DNA of 51,993 bases from an uncultured bacterium (lineage in GTDB: Bacteria > UBP6 > UBA1177 > JAKLFG01), in contig CALMRE010000196.1 of NCBI GenBank assembly GCA_937871295.1, positions 1 through 51,993 on the forward strand, in the 5' to 3' direction. Positions 39,606 through 48,650 of this stretch are shown piece after piece; the first letter of the stretch is position 1, and every line of letters starts with the position of its first letter. Both the position numbers and the translations under genes were made by a program. Below the pieces are notes generated by a model that did not search any database, was not told the origin of the DNA, and saw only the letters and a program-made list of their open reading frames with translations.

Positions 39606-41210
39606 ATGATGTTCGCGCGCGTAACGATGGCGGTCGCCCTTCTGCTTCTGCTGGGTGCCTGCGACGAGAAAAAGGAAAGCACCAACTGTATCGGCGGCTG
39701 TCCCGACGGCTGGACCTGTAACGAAGAGCAGGGTGTATGCGAGGAGCTCGGCGCCAACGACGACGATACCGACACCGACGCGGGCGATATCGATAAGGTG
39801 CTCCCCGAAGGGACCGACATCGTCGACGCTTCCGACAGCGAAGCGCCGCTCCCGGAGGGCGACGAAGAGATCATGGACGACGCCGAGACGCCCGACATCG
39901 ATACCGAAGGGATGGAATGCACGCCCAGCGCCGAGGAGCCCTGCACCTACACCGGTCCGACCGGCACCGAGAATATCGGCCCCTGCAAGGCGGGCAAGCG
40001 TGTCTGCAAGACCGACGGCTCGGGCTGGACCAACTGTTCGGGCGAAGTGGTGCCGCTCTACGATCTCTGCGGTGACGGCATCGACCAGAACTGCGACGGC
40101 ACCGCCGACAACCTCGATATGGACGGCGACGGCGTGACCGAATGCGGCGGGGTAGACTGCTGTCACACCACCGAGGGAGAAGATGGCTGTCCCGAACCGG
40201 AGAAGGTCTATCCCGGCGCCCCCGAGATACCCAACGGCCTCGATGACAACTGCAACGACCAGATAGACGAAGGTCTCTACGACTGCGACGACGCGCTGAG
40301 CGGCGACACCGCGATGGACTACGCCAAGGCGATCGGCCTGTGCGCCGCCGCGACCGAGGGCGGCACCGAATGGGGCGTCATCAGCGCCCAGTTCCTGATG
40401 CCCGACGGCACCGGCGCGCCGCACGCCCAGAGCCACGGGATACTACCCGCTTTCGGGAACGTCATCCTGCCCAAGAAAGGCGACGCGATGGCGATGCTCA
40501 CCACCGGGTTCGCCGCCAATCCGTTCGACAGCAACAAGTTCGGTGGACAACAACAGACCACCGGCACCGCTCCGGGCGACTGGCTGACGCTCAACGGCAA
40601 TGTCTTTCCCGCCGCACCCGCCTGCCTTGGTGCCGGATCGACCGGCTCGGTGAACGATGCCGTGATGCTGAATTTGCGCGTCCGCGCTCCGGCCGCCGCG
40701 AAGTCGTTCAGTTTCAACCTCTATTTCTTCTCGCAGGAATACATTCGTTTTGTCTGCTCTGACTATAACGACTTCTTCCTAACGCTTCTCGATTCGGAAT
40801 ATAACGATAGCCCTGACGCCGACCCAAACAAACTTAACCCCACGGACAAGAACCTCGCAATGGACGCCGCGGGCAACCCGGTCGGTGTCAACCTCGCACC
40901 AACAGGTTTGTTCAAGCAATGTACAGACGGTGAAAGCGATCCCGATTTTGACCCAGCCACCCCGGGCACCGTCATCTCCACCTGCGAGAACACCGATGAA
41001 CTCGCCGGCACCGGCTTCGAGAGTTACGGCGGCACCGGCTGGCTGACCACCCGCGGCAATGTGGTGGGCGGCGAGATCATCGAACTCCGCTTCGTCATCT
41101 GGGACACCGGCCCGGCCGGTCTTCCCGACTACATCTACAATTCGGCCGTCATTATCGATAATTTCGAATGGCAGTACGAGGCCTTCACCCCCGGCACCGG
41201 CCCCTCCTGA
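39606..41210 (+). CDS. Lipoprotein with acidic tether, MopE-type putative metal-binding motifs and choice-of-anchor-L domain
   Basis: Lipobox LLLLLGACDE; CGDGIDQNCDGTADNLDMDGDG, PNGLDDNCNDQIDEG; TGFAANPFDSNKFGG...SFNLYFFSQEYIRFVCSDYNDFF. Confidence 0.8.
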   Translation: MMFARVTMAVALLLLLGACDEKKESTNCIGGCPDGWTCNEEQGVCEELGANDDDTDTDAGDIDKVLPEGTDIVDASDSEAPLPEGDEEIMDDAETPDIDTEGMECTPSAEEPCTYTGPTGTENIGPCKAGKRVCKTDGSGWTNCSGEVVPLYDLCGDGIDQNCDGTADNLDMDGDGVTECGGVDCCHTTEGEDGCPEPEKVYPGAPEIPNGLDDNCNDQIDEGLYDCDDALSGDTAMDYAKAIGLCAAATEGGTEWGVISAQFLMPDGTGAPHAQSHGILPAFGNVILPKKGDAMAMLTTGFAANPFDSNKFGGQQQTTGTAPGDWLTLNGNVFPAAPACLGAGSTGSVNDAVMLNLRVRAPAAAKSFSFNLYFFSQEYIRFVCSDYNDFFLTLLDSEYNDSPDADPNKLNPTDKNLAMDAAGNPVGVNLAPTGLFKQCTDGESDPDFDPATPGTVISTCENTDELAGTGFESYGGTGWLTTRGNVVGGEIIELRFVIWDTGPAGLPDYIYNSAVIIDNFEWQYEAFTPGTGPS

Positions 41211-41218
41211 GGCGCGCC

Positions 41219-43576
41219 ATGAACGGCTCCAACCAGACCGACAAGCGGACGCGCAAGCGCCTGAAAGAGGTCCCGCAGCACATCGTTGAAATGCCGGCCG
41301 ACGAACCGAAAGAGCGCATCCCGGCGCTCATCAACCTCGGCCAACGCCTGCGCGACAAAGATCGCCGCGAGCCGCTTTCCTACGATCGGTTCCTGCGCTT
41401 CTCCGCCGAGCAGCCGGAACTCGCCTTCCGCGACATCTTCCAGCTGTTCCACGATATGGTCAACCACTATGTCCGGACCGGCCGCGACGAATACCGCGGC
41501 GACCCCGAATCGGTCGGCTTTATCAACTACGACTGCCACGACCTGTTCGTCAAGGGACTCGACAACCCCTTCTTCGCCGACCGCCTCTTCGCCAACCGCC
41601 TCATGACGCTGGTCAACGGTTTCAAGAAGGGGATACAGAACAACCACATCATCCTCTTCGAGGGCCCCCCCGGCAGCGGCAAAAGCACCTTCCTCAACAA
41701 TATCCTGCAGCGGCTCGAGGAGTATGTACGCACCGCCGACGGCGTCTATTTCAAGACCTACTGGCGGCTCGACATCAAGCGGCTCGGCGGCTTCCAGAAC
41801 GCCGAAAAACCGCTGCGCCGCGCCGCCGACAAGGCCGGGAGCGAGGAACTCCATGAACGGCTCGACGGCTGGAAGGAAAGCGATCCGCGTTTCCCCAAGG
41901 AGCACCTCAGTTTCTCCTGCCCGAGCGGCGATCACCCGATACTGCAGATACCCAAAGCACAGCGGCGCGAACTGCTCGACGAACTCCTGCCGAAAAATTC
42001 CTTCAAGACCAAACTCTTTCAGCGCAAGGAATATGAATGGGTGCTGAAGGGGGAACCGTGCGCCATCTGCCGGTCGCTCTACGACATCCTCCTCGACATC
42101 CTGCGCGATCCGCTCGAGGTCTACAACATGGTCCACGCGCGGCGAATGCACTTCAACCGCCAGTTCGGGAGCGGCGTGACCATCTTCAACCCCGGCGACC
42201 CGCTCTACCGCAAACCGGTGACCAATCCGTTCCTGCAACGGATGATCAGCGACCTGCTGAAGAACGACGGCGTCGAGTTCATCTCGTCGGTCCTCGCCAA
42301 GACCAATAACGGCGTCTACGCCCTCATGGACATCAAGGAGAACAACATCGAGCGGCTGCGCGATCTCCACGGCATCATCAGCGACGGCGTCCACAAGGTC
42401 GACCTGACCGAGGAACGCATCAAATCGCTCTTCGTCGGGCTCGTGAATCCCGAGGACAAGACCCACTACGAGAATGTAAAATCGTTCCAGGACCGCATCA
42501 TCACCGTGAAGATCCCCTACATACTCGACTACAACACCGAGGTCGCCATCTACCGCAACAAGTTCGGCAAGGCGATCGACCGCCTCTTCCTCCCCGGCGT
42601 TCTGACCAATGTCGCCAAGATCGTCGTCTCGTCCCGGCTGGAGAAGGATTCGCCGGCGATCCGCGCATGGATCCCCGACGCCGACCGCTACCGCAAATAC
42701 ATGGATAAACATTCGCTCCTCCTCAAGATGGACCTCTACACCGGCCGCATACCCGACTGGCTGTCGGAAGAGGATGTCCGCAGATTCGACCGGACGATGC
42801 GCGCCGACCTGCTCGCCGAGTCCGAGTTCGAGGGATCCTCCGGCTTCTCGGGGCGGCAGTCGCTCAATATCTTCTCGCAACTCATCACCCACTTCTGCGA
42901 ACCGGGCAAACTCATCACCATGGATATGGTCGTGAAGTATTTCAGCCGCGAGGGGGAACCGCTCTTTGAATCTATTCCCGACGGCTTCATCGAATCGCTC
43001 GAGGACCTCTACGATTACGGCGTACTGCAGGAGGTCAAGGAGGCGCTCTATCTCTTTAACGAAAAGCAGATAGCGCGCGACATCCGGAACTACCTCTTCG
43101 CGATAAATTTCGATATCGGCGCGGTCGAGAAGAACGGCGACACCGGCGACACCATCGCCGTGACCGAGGAATACTTCCACGGAATGGAAAGTTTCCTGCT
43201 CGGCCCCGCGACCTCCGAGCGGCGGCGCAGTGAATTCCGCGCGGAAACGCACGCCGAATACATCACCGTCACCATTTCGCAGGAGATGAAGGTCGAAGGA
43301 AAACCGCTCACCGATACGACGCTCTACAAAACGCTTTTCGAGCGCTATACCCGCAATCTCCGCGAGAATGCGCTGGCCCCGTATGCCGCCAACGAGAACT
43401 TCCGCCGCGCGATACAGGACTTCGGCGCCGCCGGGTTCAACACCTACGATGAACGGCTCAAGCGCGATGTCTCGTTCCTGCTCCAGAATCTCAAAGGCAA
43501 GTTCAAATATACGCAGGAAGGGGCGCGCCAGATAGCGCTCTATGTCCTCGACAAGAAGCTCTACGAGAAGTACTGA
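41219..43576 (+). CDS. PrkA-family AAA serine protein kinase (divergent)
   Basis: ILFEGPPGSGKSTFLNNIL Walker A; GEPCAICRSLYDILLDI; GLVNPEDKTHYENVKSFQDRIITVKIPYIL; PrkA-type C-terminal region. Confidence 0.85.
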   Translation: MNGSNQTDKRTRKRLKEVPQHIVEMPADEPKERIPALINLGQRLRDKDRREPLSYDRFLRFSAEQPELAFRDIFQLFHDMVNHYVRTGRDEYRGDPESVGFINYDCHDLFVKGLDNPFFADRLFANRLMTLVNGFKKGIQNNHIILFEGPPGSGKSTFLNNILQRLEEYVRTADGVYFKTYWRLDIKRLGGFQNAEKPLRRAADKAGSEELHERLDGWKESDPRFPKEHLSFSCPSGDHPILQIPKAQRRELLDELLPKNSFKTKLFQRKEYEWVLKGEPCAICRSLYDILLDILRDPLEVYNMVHARRMHFNRQFGSGVTIFNPGDPLYRKPVTNPFLQRMISDLLKNDGVEFISSVLAKTNNGVYALMDIKENNIERLRDLHGIISDGVHKVDLTEERIKSLFVGLVNPEDKTHYENVKSFQDRIITVKIPYILDYNTEVAIYRNKFGKAIDRLFLPGVLTNVAKIVVSSRLEKDSPAIRAWIPDADRYRKYMDKHSLLLKMDLYTGRIPDWLSEEDVRRFDRTMRADLLAESEFEGSSGFSGRQSLNIFSQLITHFCEPGKLITMDMVVKYFSREGEPLFESIPDGFIESLEDLYDYGVLQEVKEALYLFNEKQIARDIRNYLFAINFDIGAVEKNGDTGDTIAVTEEYFHGMESFLLGPATSERRRSEFRAETHAEYITVTISQEMKVEGKPLTDTTLYKTLFERYTRNLRENALAPYAANENFRRAIQDFGAAGFNTYDERLKRDVSFLLQNLKGKFKYTQEGARQIALYVLDKKLYEKY

Positions 43577-43674
43577 ACCCCGTTGAAACAGGTACCTGTG
43601 GTCCGTTTAGCGGGCCCACAAGCCGGAATAAATCGGCACGGTCAAAGGCTTACTGACTTCGACAATGAATGCAT

Positions 43675-43704
43675 ATAAGAAAAACAGGAATGTCGAGCAT
43701 TCCT
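43675..43704 (-). terminator. Rho-independent terminator of the minus-strand nuclease gene
   Basis: Minus strand AGGAATG-CTCGA-CATTCCT followed by GTTTTTCTT. Confidence 0.65.
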
Positions 43705-44738
43705 TAGAGTTTGTTTAGTTCCGCTTCTATCAGTTTGTAGGTAGTCCTCATCTCCTCCGCCTGCGCGAACGCGAGGAGGTCCTTTCGTGACAAGGTGCCG
43801 CTCTCAAGGAACTGCGCGAGGTACTTGGATGTGAACTCCACCATCAGGAGGCCCTTCTCCATCTTTTTGAGGATCTCGCGGTTGTTCTCGATGTTGGTCT
43901 CGACCAGAGTCCTGATCGAAAGGAAGTCTTTCATCTCGGTCACGAGACGGTTGACCAGCGCCGCCAGAACATCCCGGTCCAGATCGACCGGCTTTGCATT
44001 AAGCACGATGTCTCGCGCCAGCAGATAGGCGATGGCAAGGTTGTCGAAGTCGTTCTTCTGGCTGTCGACCAGCACTACAAAACCGGCTTCAGGGAGAAAG
44101 AGTACCCCGTCGCAGTTCTTCTGGATACCTGCGCTTGCCGTTCCTTTGTCGAATACGATAAGGGGTATGTCGGCTCCTCGATTAACCTGAGCCTCCAGCA
44201 GTTGGCTCCATGCGGTGTCCTTGCGGTTCTTCGAGATGTCGGCCGAGGTGATATCCCCCAGATCGACCGACTTGTCGAATTTGCACTCGATGGCGATCCG
44301 CTTGCCGCCACCCTCGGCGATATCACAGAGGATGTCGCCGGTCTTGTTGCGCGGCAGTTCGCCCGTCTTGTCCCCGGTCAGCGTGACCGCGTCGCTGATC
44401 CCTTTCTTTTTCAAGAACTCGGTGAGGTAGTCATATATCTCCCGTTCACCGATCTTTCCCTTTCCCGCTGATCGGTCGTAGGTGACCTTCTTCATGTCGA
44501 AAAGGATCTTCAGATATTCCAGTTCCGTGCCGAGTTCGTTCTTGGTCTTGGCGAGGAAGGCGCCTATACGCTCCTCCATCAGGGCGAGAACCCCTATATA
44601 GAGCGCCTTGAAGAGCCGCTCTTCGCGGTCCTCTTCGGGAACCTTGTCGAAGTAATTGAAGATGATGTCGTTCTGGATGGCATACGAAGTGATCTCCAGT
44701 TGCTTGAGCTTTTGGTTCAAGCTGATTGCTTTGGTCAT
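43704..44738 (-). CDS. PD-(D/E)XK-type nuclease-like protein, island nuclease 1
   Basis: GEREIYDYLTEFLKKKGI...KTGDILCDIAEGGGKRIAIECKFDKS (D...ExK); RBS GAGGAGAGGT before ATG at 44738. Confidence 0.65.
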   Translation of the reverse strand: MTKAISLNQKLKQLEITSYAIQNDIIFNYFDKVPEEDREERLFKALYIGVLALMEERIGAFLAKTKNELGTELEYLKILFDMKKVTYDRSAGKGKIGEREIYDYLTEFLKKKGISDAVTLTGDKTGELPRNKTGDILCDIAEGGGKRIAIECKFDKSVDLGDITSADISKNRKDTAWSQLLEAQVNRGADIPLIVFDKGTASAGIQKNCDGVLFLPEAGFVVLVDSQKNDFDNLAIAYLLARDIVLNAKPVDLDRDVLAALVNRLVTEMKDFLSIRTLVETNIENNREILKKMEKGLLMVEFTSKYLAQFLESGTLSRKDLLAFAQAEEMRTTYKLIEAELNKL

Positions 44739-44850
44739 AGACCTCTCCTCTCGTGGTTGCTGACGGATAATACCCTTATGAGAATGCATAATCCATTTTT
44801 TCCGGTGTTGAGCCTCTCCTGCGGCACGAAATTCATTTTAACCGGCCAAA

Positions 44851-44883
44851 GGGACGCGGTGTGTCCCGGTTGAAGAGTAAAAT
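44851..44883 (+). promoter_or_regulatory. Palindromic promoter, site 1: GGGACGCGGTGTGTCCC-N10-TAAAAT
   Basis: 17-bp GGGAC-N7-GTCCC at 44851-44867; TAAAAT at 44878-44883; no recognisable -35; 43 nt from palindrome to ATG of ORF A. Confidence 0.7.
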
Positions 44884-44910
44884 TGGACCAAGAGACGAAG
44901 GAGGCAAGGT

Positions 44911-45669
44911 ATGGGCATTCGGCAATTCAACGGTTTTCCCCGGCTGACATGGAGCGAAGAACGATTTCTTGGGTATATTCGAGATCTACTATACCGCAGT
45001 CCCATGACCATAAGGCCCAGAAGACCTCTCGGCGAACGCACGGCAAATGCCGGTCATTGCCTTGAGACCGGTTTCGGGCGAGAAATGCTCATCATCAAAA
45101 TCGATCCCATGAACTACCTACGGTTCAGATACACAGACGGGGTCCGCGCGCTGGCCTATCTGGCCGGATGCCCGTTTGCAATGGCTTCGGGGCTGTCGAG
45201 TCGTCTCCATTTCGAGGAAAAGGATACCCGTGATCTTTTGGCCGGGTATCTTGAAAGCATTGCAGGCAAGCCAGTCGACCGTTTAATGAGCGCCTCTCGC
45301 CGAGAGAGACTTCGGCTTCAGTGCGAACACAGACATCTGAACCCCGTGCCTTACGCGGTGATCGATGATGAGTGGCGATACCTGATGATATGCGCCGTCG
45401 CGTGCAACGGCTACGACCTTTCGTTGTCCGAAAGCAGGGCAGGGTGGTTCGTGGATATCGCGATACATGGGCGCGGACAGGGCGCGCTGAAAACGCTGAC
45501 AAGGGAATTGTCGACAGCGGGGAAATTCATCTTCAGAACCGAAGAGAATGCGCGTTTCTTCATGGCCGAGTTCGACCGTGTGGCGCAGGAGGTCAGGTCG
45601 CCAGTGCCCTTCGAAACGCCGGCCGAGCGGCAGCGTAGGGTGATAGCGGCGCTGATCGGAAAAAAGTGA
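44911..45669 (+). CDS. ORF A: uncharacterised protein, single copy of repeat unit shared with ORF B
   Basis: RBS GAAGGAGG; MGIRQFNGFPRLTWSEERFLGYIRDLL start matches ORF B MGMKMFRGLPKIKWEKDRIFRYIRGAL. Confidence 0.75.
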   Translation: MGIRQFNGFPRLTWSEERFLGYIRDLLYRSPMTIRPRRPLGERTANAGHCLETGFGREMLIIKIDPMNYLRFRYTDGVRALAYLAGCPFAMASGLSSRLHFEEKDTRDLLAGYLESIAGKPVDRLMSASRRERLRLQCEHRHLNPVPYAVIDDEWRYLMICAVACNGYDLSLSESRAGWFVDIAIHGRGQGALKTLTRELSTAGKFIFRTEENARFFMAEFDRVAQEVRSPVPFETPAERQRRVIAALIGKK

Positions 45670-45734
45670 CAAGAGCCATAGAGCAGTTGTAATATGTCGT
45701 CGGTACACGAACCTTCTTCTTGGGTGGAGAGAAC

Positions 45735-47159
45735 ATGGGTATGAAAATGTTCCGGGGTCTTCCAAAGATCAAATGGGAGAAAGACCGCATCTTCCGCTAT
45801 ATCAGGGGAGCCCTTGCCGAAGGGGAATTCCGGATCGTGGAACGGGAACCGGTCAATGAACCGTCCCTATTCCCCTTAGAGCTATCTTTCCCTGTCGTCG
45901 CCGCGCCGCAGGGGATAAGAGACCGACTGCCGAGGCTTGCCGCAGGCCATGTGAAAGAAGAAAGCAACGGCAGGCCGGCACCGGCACCTCGTCCGGGGTC
46001 GGCATCGTCCTATGACCATGTGCTGGAGGCTATCGAACTCTTGGCCGTGCTTCTAGGCATACCGTTCCGTTGTGAGTCGGCCGTTTCGCGGGTACTGTTG
46101 TTCGATGACAGGGAAGAACGGTCGAACGTCCTTTCCCTTCTAAATATACTGACCGAGCAGGAAGCGCCGGACAATTGGAGAGACCGTCCCCGCATCGAAC
46201 GCGAGATCGGAGGCGGAACGCCGGGGGAGTTGTCCCTTAGTGAGTATATCGATGTGCCATGCGGCGCCGACCCGTTCGCCACCGACGACGAGGAAGGCTC
46301 ATTAAAGGAAGGAAGCATCATCTACAGCCTCATCTACGGGACGGCCCATGATTCTCCGGCAGGCGTTCAGTCGATGGAGATACTCAATCGACGTGTGTTC
46401 AATTCGCCGAGACCGGATCTCGGCACGGCGGAGGAAAAAGACCTCTTCACCAAGGAGCTTCACCGGATACGGGAGAAGGTACTTGACGGGGCAAAAGAGC
46501 CCGACAGAAAGGCGGATATGGGACGGCTATTCGATCATTGCCGGGGCCGAGCCCTGCCAAGCGGTGAATGGAACCCCGCCGCAGCGCTTGCACGGCTACG
46601 CGACTTTTTGAAGGGCAGCGGCATATCGTTGACCGATATGACGAATTCGTATGAGTATGAGGGACCCGGAGAAAAGCCCTTTATTTACAAGATGCAGATG
46701 CGGAACAAGGATACCATCAGCGCGATTTATGATCTTTTCCGGCTCCTATCGGTTCTTGAGAAAGTCCCCTGCAAAGAGGGGATGCCGGTCGGCGACAAAC
46801 TGATCATCTACGACAAGGAGGGACGGTTCTTTAAGGAAATGCTTACCCTCGCGGAGAACACGAAAGAACGGGCGCAACGGGAAGTGACGCCGCTCAGCGA
46901 GGAGGAAAGCGACCGGGTGCTTATCTTGAGCGCGTTCTCATGTCCTGTCCGTATCGAAGAGAAGGAGCTCGGTCCGGGTATCGAGTTGCAGTTCATTCAG
47001 GAGGGGGCGTCGCCGTTACAGAGCGAGAGCATGGGACGGCTGTTGTGGCGCTTCTTCTACGATGGCAGGGCTATGTTCCCAGATAAAGATACCGCAAGAG
47101 AGTTCCGCAAGAGACTGGAAGTTGCGATAACAGGTCAGTTCGCCCGCATGATCCAGTAA
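45735..47159 (+). CDS. ORF B: uncharacterised protein, tandem duplication of the ORF A-type unit
   Basis: RBS GGAGAG; same strand 65 bp after ORF A; LPKIKW...YIRGAL and internal LPSGEW...LRDFL unit starts. Confidence 0.75.
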   Translation: MGMKMFRGLPKIKWEKDRIFRYIRGALAEGEFRIVEREPVNEPSLFPLELSFPVVAAPQGIRDRLPRLAAGHVKEESNGRPAPAPRPGSASSYDHVLEAIELLAVLLGIPFRCESAVSRVLLFDDREERSNVLSLLNILTEQEAPDNWRDRPRIEREIGGGTPGELSLSEYIDVPCGADPFATDDEEGSLKEGSIIYSLIYGTAHDSPAGVQSMEILNRRVFNSPRPDLGTAEEKDLFTKELHRIREKVLDGAKEPDRKADMGRLFDHCRGRALPSGEWNPAAALARLRDFLKGSGISLTDMTNSYEYEGPGEKPFIYKMQMRNKDTISAIYDLFRLLSVLEKVPCKEGMPVGDKLIIYDKEGRFFKEMLTLAENTKERAQREVTPLSEEESDRVLILSAFSCPVRIEEKELGPGIELQFIQEGASPLQSESMGRLLWRFFYDGRAMFPDKDTAREFRKRLEVAITGQFARMIQ

Positions 47160-47806
47160 AGGACGCTAGTCTTGACACCAAAGGCCGACCCGGCCTCAAG
47201 TTCGTATTTATCATTCACGATAATATCTTCTAGGCCGTCCGATATATTTTTCTGCACCTTTTTCTTCAATAGCTCGACATTCCCTTGGCGTTCGATTTCT
47301 TTATTGATGTTCTCCCAGTACTTTATGGTCTTTTCCTCTCTGCGATATTCTTCAGGAATCTCGCATTGAGGATGAGTGGCAAAAAGAACAACGTAAAGAG
47401 AAGACGCTGCTTTCGTTTCACCGTTCACATTAATCAATTTCTTTTTATCGTTTTTTATCCTTTCCAAGTATTTTTGCAAGCCTCCAAAAGCATCGAACGA
47501 GTACATCGCTTTTATTTCTACGAGAGCTATCGGTTGTTGTTTCCTATTGAGAATCGCCATATCAATCCGGGGCCTCTTCTTGCCTGGGAGTGTTTTTATC
47601 TGAGGTTCCCACTCCCTCGCAACGATATAGTCAAGGGGGAAGAGTCTCTCGTAAAGAGAAAAAGCCCAACGGTCCCTAAGGGGGAGTTCGATTTTACTGG
47701 TTAATGCCAAATAAGCCAGTTCGTCTTTTTTGAAAGACCCCGCTAAGGAAGAAAGGGATTTTTTCAGAGCCTCTTCGATCATTTTCTTTTCATTTTCAGC
47801 GTTCAT
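47135..47806 (-). CDS. PD-(D/E)XK-type nuclease-like protein, island nuclease 2
   Basis: RPRIDMAILNRKQQPIALVEIKAMYSFD (D...ExK); RBS AGGAGG; 3' end overlaps ORF B by 25 bp. Confidence 0.65.
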   Translation of the reverse strand: MNAENEKKMIEEALKKSLSSLAGSFKKDELAYLALTSKIELPLRDRWAFSLYERLFPLDYIVAREWEPQIKTLPGKKRPRIDMAILNRKQQPIALVEIKAMYSFDAFGGLQKYLERIKNDKKKLINVNGETKAASSLYVVLFATHPQCEIPEEYRREEKTIKYWENINKEIERQGNVELLKKKVQKNISDGLEDIIVNDKYELEAGSAFGVKTSVLYWIMRAN

Positions 47807-47849
47807 GGCAAATGCCTCCTGTAATTTTTATCTGATCACGGAACAGTTC

Positions 47850-47878
47850 AGTATACTTTCGTCAGTTGTCTGACACAA
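47850..47878 (-). promoter_or_regulatory. Promoter of nuclease 2, TTGTGT-N17-TATACT, with inverted repeat GTCAG-ACAA-CTGAC
   Basis: Inverted repeat at 47861-47874 lies in the spacer and overlaps the -35. Confidence 0.55.
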
Positions 47879-47923
47879 GAAAATTCTGACAAGCGCGCCG
47901 AAGGCGCTTTTCCTTTATGGCTA

Positions 47924-48640
47924 TCAAGGTAAAAGCATTGGTATCGGTCCACTGTTCCCACATACCACTCCATTTCTTATCTCTTGTAAATGCCACCAAG
48001 GTCCTTTCGTATCGGGCCAATGGGCAAGGGCGGCGTCATACTGCTGAATCTGAAAGCCGGCGGCCACCCGACCGGCTCCTTGTGGATAAAGCAGGATGTA
48101 GGGAACTCCTCCCCACGGGGCGATGAGGGAACCGTCCTCGTAATCGGTCAGCATGACCGAGAGAACCTCTTCGAGCGACACCTCAGGCCACGGGATATTT
48201 TTCTTTCCGTGCGCGGTCAGACACCTCAGGTTGTCCTGTGAATGGCTTTCGATGTTCAGTAGAGTAATGTGCTGTTCGCTCAGCGCCTTCTCGAAGGCAT
48301 AGAGTTCGTCGTTGATCGATTCCTGCGCCGAGCGCCAGTTATGGAAGAAATCGGAAAGGATGAGGGTGTTGTAGCCCTCGGCGGCGATACGAGCCACCTG
48401 CACAGGGGCATCAGGCCATGACCATGAACCCACCGGTTCAAAGTGATCGTAACCTTCATAGGGCTCCCGGGCAAGGAGAAGCGGGACGACCGTTCTTTCC
48501 CCGGCAGAACTCAACAAAGGTAATATCCGCAGGGTAAAGGCCGCCGCCTCGGCCTCGGTTACCCCTGATATTCTCATGCGGAAACTCGTGGGGAACAACC
48601 GTTTCTCTTTTTCGGGGCAAGGAAATAATGTCAATTGCAT
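47924..48640 (-). CDS. Uncharacterised protein encoded directly downstream of the P-loop ATPase
   Basis: 238-aa ORF, start 10 bp after the ATPase stop; no recognised domain. Confidence 0.6.
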   Translation of the reverse strand: MQLTLFPCPEKEKRLFPTSFRMRISGVTEAEAAAFTLRILPLLSSAGERTVVPLLLAREPYEGYDHFEPVGSWSWPDAPVQVARIAAEGYNTLILSDFFHNWRSAQESINDELYAFEKALSEQHITLLNIESHSQDNLRCLTAHGKKNIPWPEVSLEEVLSVMLTDYEDGSLIAPWGGVPYILLYPQGAGRVAAGFQIQQYDAALAHWPDTKGPWWHLQEIRNGVVCGNSGPIPMLLP

Positions 48641-48650
48641 GGTCGTTCTC

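Noticed and set aside
41135-43252. 705-aa minus-strand ORF
   Set aside because: Antisense shadow of prkA-like gene.
43596-43634. TGTGGTCC-GTTTAGC-GGGCCCACA as a recombination or attachment site
   Set aside because: Only an imperfect hairpin with a mismatch; more simply a transcription-end structure after prkA, and no second copy was noticed.
47890-47915. GCGCCGAAGGCGC as an operator
   Set aside because: Better explained as the terminator-like hairpin after the minus-strand orphan gene ending at 47924.
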